Positions 45,205 through 54,255 of a DNA stretch of 64,000 nt are shown here, in pieces. The notes beneath the pieces were generated by a model, which was not told the origin of the DNA, made no database searches, and saw only the letters and a program-made list of their open reading frames with translations. How positions within the stretch are numbered: the stretch's first letter is position 1; every line of letters begins with the position of its first letter. Source of the stretch: CAJQQY01 sp964564545 (lineage in GTDB: Bacteria; Bacteroidota; Bacteroidia; Chitinophagales; Saprospiraceae); contig CAZMBP010000048.1 of the NCBI GenBank assembly GCA_964564545.1, forward strand, positions 1 through 64,000, read 5' to 3'. Both the position numbers and the translations under genes were made by a program.

Positions 45205-45837
45205 TCACTTCCATTCCAAAGTATTAATCATATGCTCTATGTCTTTTTTCACAAATGAAAAAATAGGCGCGAGCGAATCAGGAGCAACTTCTGTATTAAA
45301 ATAAAGTGATCCTCTGACAAAATGATTGTCTTCGTCAGTCACATAAAATTGAAATGGAGAAGCAACCTCCCCTTCTAAATTGAAGGCAAATCCTTTAGCT
45401 CCATTTTTAGTATCAATTTTAATCTCCTCGATATACTTTGCTTTAATATTATGCTTGTGCGCTAATTCAAAAGCATCTGTTCTTAGTTTTTCGCCAGTTT
45501 CTTTTGTATCTATAGGAGAATAAGTGCAATGAATTTTTGCATTAAAATTTGGTATAGAAATATCAAACCAACATTCATTTTTTGGGCTCTCATCAAAGAA
45601 TGAATTGGACTTTTCAATCTTAGCATACTTAGGATACTCAAATGAAAAATCGCAATATCCTTCCTCGAATGATTGATATGATTTTTCAGGGTAAACTACT
45701 TTGGGAAAACCTCTTGGCTTCGGGCTAACGACAGGTTCATCATTACAACTTTGTAACATAAAACCAAATATAAAAAAGAAAGCAAATCCTACAATTAGCA
45801 AAATGCTTCGTTGTTTTATTTCAAAAAAATTAATCAT
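45205..45837 (-). CDS. gldD: Gliding-motility lipoprotein GldD
   Basis: 210 residues. N-terminal signal segment with lipobox MLQSC (Cys about 31), then the GldD block PKPRGFPKVVYPEKSYQSF and the conserved CDFSFEYPKYAKIEKS. GldD is an essential accessory lipoprotein for gliding and type IX secretion in Flavobacterium. It follows gldE by 12 bp, the gene order seen in many Bacteroidota, so the two are one unit. The rest is beta-rich with no catalytic motif. Confidence 0.85.
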   Translation of the reverse strand: MINFFEIKQRSILLIVGFAFFFIFGFMLQSCNDEPVVSPKPRGFPKVVYPEKSYQSFEEGYCDFSFEYPKYAKIEKSNSFFDESPKNECWFDISIPNFNAKIHCTYSPIDTKETGEKLRTDAFELAHKHNIKAKYIEEIKIDTKNGAKGFAFNLEGEVASPFQFYVTDEDNHFVRGSLYFNTEVAPDSLAPIFSFVKKDIEHMINTLEWK

Positions 45838-45849
45838 TAAAATTTTTAT

Positions 45850-47286
45850 TTATGTCTTTTTAGGTAAGGTAATTTGAACTTGTTTTACTCTTCGCTTATT
45901 AACAGAAACGATTTTAAATCGATATTGATTGTACGAAGTCTCTGCATTGATTTTTGGAATATGCCCAAATAATTCGAGCATCAAACCAGCGATGGTATCA
46001 GCATCTCCTTTAGCTTCATCAAAAGTTGTGGTTTCCAAATCCATCACTCGGCACATATCATTCAACAAAGTTTTTCCTTCAAAAATATAGGTATAGTCAT
46101 CTTTTTTAGTGTAATCGATTTCAGATAAGTCATCAAACTCATCTTTGATTTCACCAATCACTTCTTCCAAAACATCTTCCAATGTTACAAGTCCAGAGCT
46201 TCCTCCGTACTCATCGACCACCATTGCCATGTGTAATTTTTGTTGTTGAAATTCTTTGAGCAAGTCGCTAATTTTTTTTGATTCAGGAACGTATAATAAA
46301 TCTGTTCTGATTAATGCTTGCCACTCAAAATCATCTCCCTCATCAACGTGTCCAATTAAATCTTTGATGTATAAAATTCCTGTAATATTATCGAAGTCAT
46401 CATCAAAAACGGGAATTCGAGAAACGCTTGCTCGTCGAGCTAATTTTAAAACTTCCCGAAAACCTGTCCGAAATTCAATGGCAATTACATCTACTCGCGA
46501 ACACATAATTTGCTTAACCGTCACATCTCCGAACTTAAGAATACTTTTTAAAATATCAACTTCCTCCTCAGCATTATCATCATTTCGAACAGTTAATTCT
46601 ATCGCTTCATCTATATCTTCCTTACTCATCAAACTTGCTTGCTGTGCTTTGGATTCTAATCTCGATTCGATAGTATTCGTCCAGTTGACTAATACTTTAC
46701 TCCCTGGAGAAAAGAATCTATTCAAGACACTTAAAGAACCTGACATCATTTTAGCCAATTTCACATTATTCAAATTGGCGTAAACCTTTGGCGCAACTTC
46801 CCCAAACAAAACGAGTAGAAAAACAACTCCAACAACCTTAACTAGGTTTTCTACTCCCCAAGCAATACTAGCATTGGTCAAATCAAAATATGGGATAAAT
46901 GATAAATTATCTGCTGCGCCAATTTGAACTGCCCAATTGGTAAAAACTTCCGTTGGCATCACTTTCCCCAAAACGAAATCAGATAAAACTACAATCCCGA
47001 TATTGATGAAATTATTGCTAATCAAAATAGTCGCCAACAACGTCCGAGGCATCTCTTTGAGTTTAATAATCCGTTGAGAGGTTTTGCTATTATCTTGTTT
47101 TAAGTCATCTATATCATTTGGAGACAAAGAAAAAAATGCTACCTCTGATCCTGAAATCAAAGCCGAACACATTAGCAGAATTATTACAAAAATTGCAGCA
47201 GCACTTACCTCCCAAAAAGGAATGTCCGCTAATAAAAAAGAGGAGTTAAAAAAAGATGAGAAGAATGTTCCGGGTATGGAATCCAA
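45850..47286 (-). CDS. gldE: Gliding-motility protein GldE (CNNM/CBS transporter-like)
   Basis: 478 residues with the CorC/HlyC-type architecture: N-terminal CNNM membrane domain with about four spans (SALISGSEVAFFSLSP is the family motif), two CBS domains (about 265-390: RIPVFDDDFDNITGILYIKD, MAMVVDEYGGSSGLVTLEDV) and a C-terminal transporter-associated domain. In Flavobacterium GldE supports GldD in gliding; the relatives bind Mg2+. Neighbours ssb upstream and gldD downstream confirm the assignment. Confidence 0.87.
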   Translation of the reverse strand: MDSIPGTFFSSFFNSSFLLADIPFWEVSAAAIFVIILLMCSALISGSEVAFFSLSPNDIDDLKQDNSKTSQRIIKLKEMPRTLLATILISNNFINIGIVVLSDFVLGKVMPTEVFTNWAVQIGAADNLSFIPYFDLTNASIAWGVENLVKVVGVVFLLVLFGEVAPKVYANLNNVKLAKMMSGSLSVLNRFFSPGSKVLVNWTNTIESRLESKAQQASLMSKEDIDEAIELTVRNDDNAEEEVDILKSILKFGDVTVKQIMCSRVDVIAIEFRTGFREVLKLARRASVSRIPVFDDDFDNITGILYIKDLIGHVDEGDDFEWQALIRTDLLYVPESKKISDLLKEFQQQKLHMAMVVDEYGGSSGLVTLEDVLEEVIGEIKDEFDDLSEIDYTKKDDYTYIFEGKTLLNDMCRVMDLETTTFDEAKGDADTIAGLMLELFGHIPKINAETSYNQYRFKIVSVNKRRVKQVQITLPKKT

Positions 47287-47303
47287 TTTTTATATTTTTT
47301 ATG

Positions 47304-47336
47304 TTCCGATGGATCCTAAAAAAGAATCCATCGGAA
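47304..47336. repeat. Hairpin between ssb and gldE
   Basis: 11-bp stem TTCCGATGGAT / ATCCATCGGAA with an 11-nt loop. In the direction of transcription it is followed by A's rather than T's, so it is not a normal terminator. Confidence 0.5.
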
Positions 47337-47353
47337 ATCTAAGATTTCATTTT

Positions 47354-47836
47354 TTAGAATGGTAAATCATCATCAGGTGCGGGTGCAGCTTTTTCTGCAG
47401 GCGCTTCTGGTGATGATTTACTTGGTGCTACTGGCTGTGCTGTAGATTCTTTAGCAACTTGAGCTGGTGCATCAGCTGCTGAAGGCATATTATAACTACT
47501 TCCACTATCTCTGCTACCAAGCATCTTCATTGTTCTTGCTACAACCTCAGTTGTGTATCGATCATTTCCATCTTTATCTTGCCATTTTCGAGTAGTCAAT
47601 TTTCCTTCGATATACACTTGGCTTCCTTTTTTCAAATACTTCTCTGCCACATTTGCTAAACCATTCCACATCACCACATTGTGCCACTCAGTTTGTGTTT
47701 TTCTTTCCTGTGTTGTTTTATCCAAATATGATTCACTTGTAGCAACTGAAAAAGAAGCTACAGAAGAATTCCCTTCGAAATGTCGCACCTCTGGATCTCT
47801 TCCAAGGTTACCGACTAAGATGACTTTATTAATCAT
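47354..47836 (-). CDS. ssb: Single-stranded DNA-binding protein
   Basis: 160 residues: OB-fold domain (1-110: MINKVILVGNLGRDPEVRHF, WHNVVMWNGLANVAEKYLKK, GSQVYIEGKLTTRKW), then a Pro/Ala-rich flexible tail ending in the acidic DDDLPF that recruits replication and repair partners. Full length, in the conserved mutY-ssb-gldE-gldD order. Confidence 0.97.
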   Translation of the reverse strand: MINKVILVGNLGRDPEVRHFEGNSSVASFSVATSESYLDKTTQERKTQTEWHNVVMWNGLANVAEKYLKKGSQVYIEGKLTTRKWQDKDGNDRYTTEVVARTMKMLGSRDSGSSYNMPSAADAPAQVAKESTAQPVAPSKSSPEAPAEKAAPAPDDDLPF

Positions 47837-47874
47837 AATTGCGCGTTTTTTGTGATTTTAAAAATTTAGTTTTC

Positions 47875-48966
47875 TCACTCCAAATCTTGAAGCATTGAGT
47901 ATAAATTTAACGAATTATCTTTTAAATACAAATCGATAATTTTTGGGAATGCAAATTTACTTAAGTTTTTTCGATCAACTTTGATATAAGTATTTTTATT
48001 AATAGAAAAATTATCTGGCAAATCAATTTCTAAAAAAGTAGCAATGATCGTACGGTGTGTTAATTGTTGACGAAAAGGAGTAGAAATATGTCTTATTTCA
48101 TAATCAAACTCACCTATCAAATCTCTCCAAATGTCATGTTTGGAGAGTATATCTTTTTTCAAAAGTGTTTCTGTTTCAATCAATGGAAACTCGTAGAGGT
48201 TTTGCCAAATATCTTTTTGAGTTCTTTTTTGCACCCAAACATCTTTACTCACATTAAGCACTAAATAATTAAAATGACGTGTCTTCTTTTTGATCTTTTT
48301 AGATTTTATAGGAAGCTCAAAAACTTTTCCATTTTGAAAGGCTTGGCAGTTTTTTTTCAAAAAACATTTTTTACAATCTGTTAACTTTGGAGTGCATTGT
48401 GTCGCTCCAAAATCCATAATCGCTTGGTTATATGTGGCTGCTTTCTTTTTTTCTAACAATACATTTGCAAGAGTGGTGAATTCTTTTTTTCCTTCCGTAG
48501 AATCAATTGGAGTCTCGATTCCAAAATATCTTGACAATACTCTGTACACATTTCCATCGAGAACTGCATGAGGCAAATCATAAGCAAAAGATGCAATCGC
48601 CGCAGCGGTGTAAGTACCAACTCCTTTTAATTTTAAAATCTCCTCCAAGGTTCTGGGAAATTCGCCACCAAGATTTTCCGAAATATTTTTTGCGGTAAAA
48701 TGTAAATTCCTAGCTCGTGAGTAATATCCTAGCCCTTCCCACAATTTCATGACTTCATCTTCTGGCGCATTCGCCAAATCATGAACCGTTGGGTATTTTT
48801 CTTTGAATTTTAAAAAATAGGGAAGGCCTTGTTCGACTCTAGTTTGTTGCAAAATGATTTCTGACAACCAAATCAGATATGGATTTTTTTCACCTTTCCA
48901 GGGCATGGGTCGATCGATTGTTTTTGCCCATTTTAGAAGTTGTTTTGTGAAAAATTGTTTGTCCAT
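47875..48966 (-). CDS. mutY: A/G-specific adenine glycosylase
   Basis: Removes adenine mispaired with 8-oxoguanine. It has the helix-hairpin-helix with LKGVGTYTAAAIASFAYD (catalytic Asp downstream in VLDGNVYRVL), a catalytic Glu in SEIILQQTRVEQG, the 4Fe-4S cluster CTPKLTDCKKCFLKKNC near residue 200, and a C-terminal NUDIX-like MutT-homology domain that recognises 8-oxoG. Length 363 is typical. Confidence 0.95.
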   Translation of the reverse strand: MDKQFFTKQLLKWAKTIDRPMPWKGEKNPYLIWLSEIILQQTRVEQGLPYFLKFKEKYPTVHDLANAPEDEVMKLWEGLGYYSRARNLHFTAKNISENLGGEFPRTLEEILKLKGVGTYTAAAIASFAYDLPHAVLDGNVYRVLSRYFGIETPIDSTEGKKEFTTLANVLLEKKKAATYNQAIMDFGATQCTPKLTDCKKCFLKKNCQAFQNGKVFELPIKSKKIKKKTRHFNYLVLNVSKDVWVQKRTQKDIWQNLYEFPLIETETLLKKDILSKHDIWRDLIGEFDYEIRHISTPFRQQLTHRTIIATFLEIDLPDNFSINKNTYIKVDRKNLSKFAFPKIIDLYLKDNSLNLYSMLQDLE

Positions 48967-49038
48967 TTACTTATATTGAGTAGAGAAAAGGTATGTCTTG
49001 TCTCTATAGTCAAAAGCACATAATTACAAAAAAATAGA

Positions 49039-49068
49039 GAAGGCGACAAATGTGCATTTGCCGCCTTC
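49039..49068 (-). terminator. Terminator of the ECF sigma factor gene
   Basis: 14-bp stem with one mismatch (49039-49052, 49055-49068), core GAAGGCGACAAATG, followed on the minus strand by a T7 run. Confidence 0.82.
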
Positions 49069-49106
49069 CGTTTAAAAATTTGATATTCTTTAATAAATAA
49101 CTTTAT

Positions 49107-49640
49107 TTAATTTTTTTCTCTTAAAATTGCCATATTATCGTATCGCTTATTGATCAATTCTTTCATCTCTTTTCGAGCAAAAAAGATTCGACTTTTAACC
49201 GTACCAAGTGGTAACTCTAATTCGTCTGCAATCTCTTGATACTTAAATCCTTCGTAATGCATCATAAATGGAATTCGAATCCCATCTTCCATCCCATCAA
49301 TCATTTCTGTTAATTCATCCATCATGATGTTGCTTTCAGCTTTGTTAGAAATTACAACGTTACCTGAATTGATGTAATAATCATTATCGGTCGAATCCAT
49401 AATTGTATTCGCTCGCATTTTTTTACGGTAATTATTGATGAATATATTTTTCATGATTGTAAATAACCATGCTTTGAAATTTGTTCCTGGACGAAATTTG
49501 TCTCTATTTGTCAACGCGCGGAAAGATGTCTCTTGATAAAGGTCTTTTGCATCTTCAGTATTCTTCGTAAGGTTGTACGCAAAAGAGTGAAGTAACTTTG
49601 ACATCCCCTCGTATCGACCATTAAATTCTATTGTTGACAT
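49107..49640 (-). CDS. ECF RNA polymerase sigma factor
   Basis: 177 residues: region 2 (about 12-85: AKDLYQETSFRAL, NFKAWLFTIMKNIFINNYRK) and region 4 (about 120-170: MMHYEGFKYQEIADELELPL, GTVKSRIFFARKEMKE). No anti-sigma gene is adjacent. Bacteroidota have ECF factors without anti-sigmas, including SigP that works with PorX on T9SS genes in Porphyromonas; whether this is its counterpart is not shown. A well-formed promoter lies at 49691-49721. Confidence 0.92.
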   Translation of the reverse strand: MSTIEFNGRYEGMSKLLHSFAYNLTKNTEDAKDLYQETSFRALTNRDKFRPGTNFKAWLFTIMKNIFINNYRKKMRANTIMDSTDNDYYINSGNVVISNKAESNIMMDELTEMIDGMEDGIRIPFMMHYEGFKYQEIADELELPLGTVKSRIFFARKEMKELINKRYDNMAILREKN

Positions 49641-49690
49641 AATTGATATTGTTTAGGAGTAATTTTAAATAGATTGTCTCTCAATGTATA

Positions 49691-49721
49691 CAAATTTAAA
49701 CCTTTGTTAAACAAAATCCAA
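49691..49721 (-). promoter_or_regulatory. Predicted promoter of the ECF sigma gene
   Basis: On the minus strand TTG (49721-49719), 20 nt, TAAATTTG (49698-49691), about 50 bp before the start codon. Confidence 0.5.
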
Positions 49722-49919
49722 ATTACGATTAAACAAAAAGACGTCTTTGGTAAGACATTTTAATCCCGGTTTTATTTTTTATATTTATAAATTATTGATA
49801 ATCAGGGTATTAAGTGTATTTTATTTTTTTTACCCAAAATACTTTATTTTCAAAAAATATTGAAACTTCTGATTTTTTACATTTTTCTTACAGTTTAAAC
49901 GAGAAACATTAAACAAAAA
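49722..49919. other. AT-rich intergenic DNA upstream of the sigma promoter
   Basis: About 200 bp of very AT-rich DNA between the sigma promoter and the terminator of the LptF/G gene. Nothing recognisable. Confidence 0.4.
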
Positions 49920-49953
49920 GAGAGGTGTCAAACTTTATTGTTCAACACCTCTC
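49920..49953 (-). terminator. Terminator of the LptF/LptG permease gene
   Basis: 9-bp stem GAGAGGTGT / ACACCTCTC (extendable with mismatches), followed on the minus strand by T5. Confidence 0.75.
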
Positions 49954-49981
49954 CTTTTTATGTCAAAAGATTAAAAATCTA

Positions 49982-51073
49982 TTATTTTTGGGCTTTGGAA
50001 ACTAAGAAAACTGCTACTAACATAAAGATGATATTAGGCATCCAAACTCCTAGCATTGGCGGTAAGGTTTCGTTTGTCGCAAAAGTGATCGAAAATTTTG
50101 ATAGAAAAATATAAAGAGCTCCAATTCCGACTCCTATTGCCAAATGCAAACCCATTCCTCCTCGCACTTTCCGTGCAGCTACTGCCAATCCAATAATCGT
50201 TAAAATCAGAATTGTAAAAGGTTCAGCAGTTCTTCGATGTAATTCAGTTTCATATTTTTTCAAGTTCCCTTTTCCTTTTTGCCTTCGAGTATCCATAAAT
50301 GCCAAAAGATGAGGAGTGGTCATCATTTCTTTATCTTCATTATAATAGATAAAATCTAGATGAGTCAGATTGAGCGTTGTATCTAATTCGTTTCCTTTTT
50401 TGATTTGGAGTGTCTCTCGATTTTTGTTAAAAGTTCGGACTTCATAGTTTTTAAATTTCCATTTATTAGGTGGTCCAATCCACTTAGCTACTCCAGCTTT
50501 TAAAAGATAGGTTAGTTTATTATTTTCGATTATTTCGATTCGGAGATTTTTAGCAGAGGTATCTCTTTTATAATATTTTTCAACATAGACTTTTTTATTG
50601 GGGCCAACGAAGAGATGCATATTTGCATCGTTTATTTTTTGGCTATGCTTATAGATGTAGGTGTGTTGAAAATTATAATGAGTTTCGTTCGCCCTTGGAA
50701 TAACATAATGATTTCCTACTAAATGCAAAGCTGTTAAAAATCCTCCAGCAACTAAATATGGAACCATCAACCTGCTAAAACTAATTCCAGCATTGAATAT
50801 GGAAATGATCTCAGAATTAAAAGCCATTCGAGAAGTAAAGAATACAACAGCAATCAAAACGCCTAAAGGAAATAAAAGACCATTGATCCATAAAATCCAA
50901 TTGAAGTAATAATCGATGACAATCATTTTCATGGTGATACCTTCCTCCTCAATAAAATCTTCTACTTTATCACTAAAATCAATGATTATAGAAATCATCG
51001 TGATGATCAGCACCGTAAAAAAGAAGGTGGATAAGAATTTTTTAATGATGTACCAATCGAGTTTCTTTAACAT
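49982..51073 (-). CDS. LptF/LptG-family lipopolysaccharide-transport permease
   Basis: 363 residues with three N-terminal spans, a periplasmic jellyroll-type domain (about 140-255) and three C-terminal spans (AEPFTILILTIIGLAVAARK). LptF/G permeases work with LptB to extract LPS from the inner membrane and hand it to LptC/A. It follows tgt on the same strand. Whether it is the F or G partner cannot be set from sequence alone. Confidence 0.88.
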   Translation of the reverse strand: MLKKLDWYIIKKFLSTFFFTVLIITMISIIIDFSDKVEDFIEEEGITMKMIVIDYYFNWILWINGLLFPLGVLIAVVFFTSRMAFNSEIISIFNAGISFSRLMVPYLVAGGFLTALHLVGNHYVIPRANETHYNFQHTYIYKHSQKINDANMHLFVGPNKKVYVEKYYKRDTSAKNLRIEIIENNKLTYLLKAGVAKWIGPPNKWKFKNYEVRTFNKNRETLQIKKGNELDTTLNLTHLDFIYYNEDKEMMTTPHLLAFMDTRRQKGKGNLKKYETELHRRTAEPFTILILTIIGLAVAARKVRGGMGLHLAIGVGIGALYIFLSKFSITFATNETLPPMLGVWMPNIIFMLVAVFLVSKAQK

Positions 51074-51207
51074 GCGCTTTTTTAATGGTGAATGATTAAC
51101 GGTTATTTGTTAACCTTTTCTATAGCGAATATCTTGGGTGAAAATTAGATTTACTACTTATTTAGAAAAACTAACTTTAATTTAACGCTATTTGATTTTT
51201 TAACATT

Positions 51208-52338
51208 TTAAAGCCTTCGAGTTAAATTAGGAATGATGGCTTTTTTCCAATCATAAAAATCCCCCGCAATAATATGCTTTCGAGCTTCTCCGACTAGCCA
51301 TAAATAAAAACTCAAATTGTGGAGCGATGCAATTTGCGAAGCTAAAAGTTCTTTGCTTTGGAATAAGTGTCGCAAGTAGGCTTTGGTATGAAAGCGACTT
51401 GTCGAGGCTGTACTTTCAGCATCAATCGGACTAAAGTCATCTTTCCATTTCGCATTTTTCATATTCAAAATTCCTTGCGAAGTGAAAAGATGCCCATGAC
51501 GAGCATTCCTTGTCGGCATTACACAATCAAACATATCAATTCCCAAGGCAATGCATTCCAATAAATTTTCAGGAGTACCAACCCCCATCAAATATCTAGG
51601 TTTTTCTTTTGGTAAAATTCCACAAACGAGTTCTGTTGTTGCATATAATTTATCGGCAGGCTCTCCCACCGCAAGTCCGCCAATCGCATTAGCAGGTCGA
51701 TCGAATGAGGCAATTGTTTCTGCTGACTTTATTCTTAAATCTTTGTAAGTACTTCCTTGAACGATTGGCATTAAAGTTTGCTCATAACCATATTTTGGAT
51801 CAGTTGTATCGAAACGATCACAACATCTTTTGAGCCAACGATGAGTCATTTCCATCGAGCGTTTTGCATAATTATATTCGCAAGGATAAGGAGTGCATTC
51901 GTCGAATGCCATGATGATATCAGCTCCAATCGTTCGTTGAATATCCATTACATTTTCAGGTGAGAAAAAATGTTTTTCGCCTCCAATGTGAGAACGGAAG
52001 GTTACTCCTTCTTCTTTTATTTTTCGAGTTCCGCTTAAGGAATAGACTTGGTAACCGCCGCTATCTGTCAACATCGGTCGATCCCATCCATTAAATTTAT
52101 GAAGACCTCCTGCTTTCTCCATCACATCCATTCCTGGACGTAGGAATAAGTGGTAAGTATTTCCCAAAATGATTTGAGCTTTTACCTCATCTTTTAACTC
52201 TTGCTGATGCACACCTTTGACCGTTGCCAAAGTGCCTACCGGCATAAATATCGGTGTCTCAATCTTTCCGTGAGCTGTTTCGATAACTCCCGCACGAGCG
52301 CTAGAGTTCGGATCTGTTTTTTGTAAATCAAATTTCAT
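51208..52338 (-). CDS. tgt: Queuine tRNA-ribosyltransferase (zinc cysteines absent)
   Basis: TIM-barrel enzyme that swaps G34 for preQ1 in Asp, Asn, His and Tyr tRNAs. Clear blocks: GNTYHLFLRPG, the active Asp in MLTDSGGYQVYSLS, GGLAVGEP, and DMFDCVMPTRNARHGHLF. The C-terminal zinc site normally reads CxCxxC followed by a His; here that segment (residues about 302-317) reads DAESTASTSRFHTKAYLRHL, with no cysteine, though HNLSFYL keeps the His. I start at the Met of MKFDLQ (52338), where family members begin; an ATG 9 bp upstream exists. Confidence 0.93.
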   Translation of the reverse strand: MKFDLQKTDPNSSARAGVIETAHGKIETPIFMPVGTLATVKGVHQQELKDEVKAQIILGNTYHLFLRPGMDVMEKAGGLHKFNGWDRPMLTDSGGYQVYSLSGTRKIKEEGVTFRSHIGGEKHFFSPENVMDIQRTIGADIIMAFDECTPYPCEYNYAKRSMEMTHRWLKRCCDRFDTTDPKYGYEQTLMPIVQGSTYKDLRIKSAETIASFDRPANAIGGLAVGEPADKLYATTELVCGILPKEKPRYLMGVGTPENLLECIALGIDMFDCVMPTRNARHGHLFTSQGILNMKNAKWKDDFSPIDAESTASTSRFHTKAYLRHLFQSKELLASQIASLHNLSFYLWLVGEARKHIIAGDFYDWKKAIIPNLTRRL

Positions 52339-52427
52339 AGAGTGCAAAAGTAGGGAAAAAATGAATGATGAAGAGTGATTTTGAATATCGAATAATGAAC
52401 AAGGATTTAAGATTTGATATTCTTCTC

Positions 52428-53837
52428 CTAAATTGAATATCGGTTACTGTCCAATTTCAATAAAACACCAATCATCAGGGAAAAAGCTAAAAGTGAAGAT
52501 CCTCCATAACTAATAAATGGAAGGGGAATTCCAATAATCATGACTAGTCCCATAGTCATCCCTATATTGATAAAGAAGTGAAAAAATAAAATACCGGCGA
52601 CTCCGTAAGCATAATTTCTAGAAAAATCGGAACGTTGCCTTTCTGCGATTACCGTTATTCGATATAAAAAAAGTAGGTACAAAACTATAATACCAAAAAC
52701 ACCTATAAAGCCTTGTTCTTCTCCAATCGTACAGAAAATAAAATCTGTTGATTGTTCTGGAACAAAGTCTAACTTCGTTCTCGTTCCTTGCAAAAAACCT
52801 TTTCCAGATAATTCACCTGAACCAATTGTGAGTTTCGATTGACGCAAATTATAAATTGCATCTGAGGGTGCCTTGGATGGATTTAGCCAAACATTAATTC
52901 GAGACTGCTGATGAGGTTTGAGAATATTATTAAAAGCAAAGTTAGCTCCGTAGGCAAATGTTCCTCCAAAAATGATTAATGGCAAAAGAAATTTGACCAA
53001 CTCTTTTTTTCCATTTCTCCAAAGGTTAAACGATACTATTGGAATTAATAAAAAGTTAGCGGCAAAAATTTCTCGGTTATAAGAAGGGAAAAAATATAGA
53101 CCTAAAACAGTTCCAATAACCAATAAGGTAAAACCAATCGCCCAGTTTCGTCTTTCATTTTTTATATTATAAATAAAAATTCCAGCACCTAGCGTCATAA
53201 ATCCTAGAACAACATAATAAGGTTCATAGATCAATGCAATGATAAATAATGCAGTAATAGTTAAAGAAACGATGTAAAAATTTTCTGATAAACCTAGACG
53301 GTAAAATAGAATTAAGAAAGAGGTAAAAACGATAGCGGAACCTGCATCTGGCTGTAAAAGAATTAGAATGATCGGAACGATCATCAATCCGAAAGCAATG
53401 ACTTGAGATTTAAATATCCTAAGGTTGGCATTATATGAACTTAGATAACTCGCCATTGCTAGACACGTAGCGAATTTTGCAAATTCCGAGGGCTGTAAAC
53501 TAAATCCACCAATGCTAAACCATGAAGTTGCCCCACTTACTTTTTTCCCTATAATCAAAACAACTATCAAGGATAAAATGGAAAGTGCATAAAATATATA
53601 TGAAAAAGTTCTCCAAAACTTCCATTCTATAAATGAGACTCCTACTATAAGTACAAAGGAAATTAAGATAAAAAATCCTTGCTTCGTTGCTTCACTACTC
53701 AAATCACTCAAGTCATTTCCCTTTGAAGTAGCCGCAATAATCATCATCCAGCCAACCACCACTAGCCCTATGTAATAACTTAGGGTTTGTAAATCTACAT
53801 TTTGGAATCCGTTATTTCTACGAGCGCGAATACTCAT
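52428..53837 (-). CDS. rodA: Rod-shape peptidoglycan polymerase RodA
   Basis: SEDS-family membrane glycosyltransferase that elongates peptidoglycan with a class B PBP. 469 residues and more than ten spans. Signatures are GGFSLQPSEFAKFATCLAMA, LLQPDAGSAIVF (catalytic Asp), GKGFLQGTRTKLDFVPEQST, DFIFCTIGEEQGF and the C-terminal PLPFISYGGSSLLA. The middle loop is longer than in E. coli RodA. It is 28 bp downstream of the SPOR gene, so they share an operon. Its PBP2 partner is not in the window. Confidence 0.93.
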   Translation of the reverse strand: MSIRARRNNGFQNVDLQTLSYYIGLVVVGWMMIIAATSKGNDLSDLSSEATKQGFFILISFVLIVGVSFIEWKFWRTFSYIFYALSILSLIVVLIIGKKVSGATSWFSIGGFSLQPSEFAKFATCLAMASYLSSYNANLRIFKSQVIAFGLMIVPIILILLQPDAGSAIVFTSFLILFYRLGLSENFYIVSLTITALFIIALIYEPYYVVLGFMTLGAGIFIYNIKNERRNWAIGFTLLVIGTVLGLYFFPSYNREIFAANFLLIPIVSFNLWRNGKKELVKFLLPLIIFGGTFAYGANFAFNNILKPHQQSRINVWLNPSKAPSDAIYNLRQSKLTIGSGELSGKGFLQGTRTKLDFVPEQSTDFIFCTIGEEQGFIGVFGIIVLYLLFLYRITVIAERQRSDFSRNYAYGVAGILFFHFFINIGMTMGLVMIIGIPLPFISYGGSSLLAFSLMIGVLLKLDSNRYSI

Positions 53838-53865
53838 TTTAGTGAAGATAAATTATCGACGTTAA

Positions 53866-54255
53866 TCAATTTAAAATTTCATTAATACTCACATTACTCT
53901 TGGTCAATAATGCACTTGAATAGTCTTTTTTTAATTCTTTCAATACGCGAGTTGCATCAAGTTTGGTGGCAAATGCACCTGCTATTAATTTATAATATGG
54001 TTTGGAGTGTTCCCAATCTACTTGAATCAATGGATATCTTTGGATAAATTTTGATTCTTCGTTCTCTACTTTCCGTCGATCTGTTGTCGCCAACAATTGA
54101 ATTCGCCAACCTGAAATCATAGTTGACATTCTATTTTGATCTTTATGTTTTTGTATTAAAGATGCTACGGAAGGATCTTCAGAAATCTGAACTTGTGCAT
54201 TTGATGTGATGCAAAAAAAACAAACACTTAACAGTATACTTACAATTCTTTTCAT
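53866..54255 (-). CDS. Exported SPOR-domain protein
   Basis: 129 residues: signal peptide ending at SNAQ (about 20), short linker, then a SPOR domain (about 50-125) with GWRIQLLATTDRRK and YYKLIAGAFATKLDATRVLK. SPOR domains bind peptidoglycan denuded of stem peptides at division sites. It overlaps deoC by 4 bp and precedes rodA, so a cell-wall role is likely. Confidence 0.82.
   Translation of the reverse strand: MKRIVSILLSVCFFCITSNAQVQISEDPSVASLIQKHKDQNRMSTMISGWRIQLLATTDRRKVENEESKFIQRYPLIQVDWEHSKPYYKLIAGAFATKLDATRVLKELKKDYSSALLTKSNVSINEILN

Noticed and set aside
47304..47336. Terminator between ssb and gldE
   Set aside because: The hairpin is followed by A's, not T's, in the direction of transcription.
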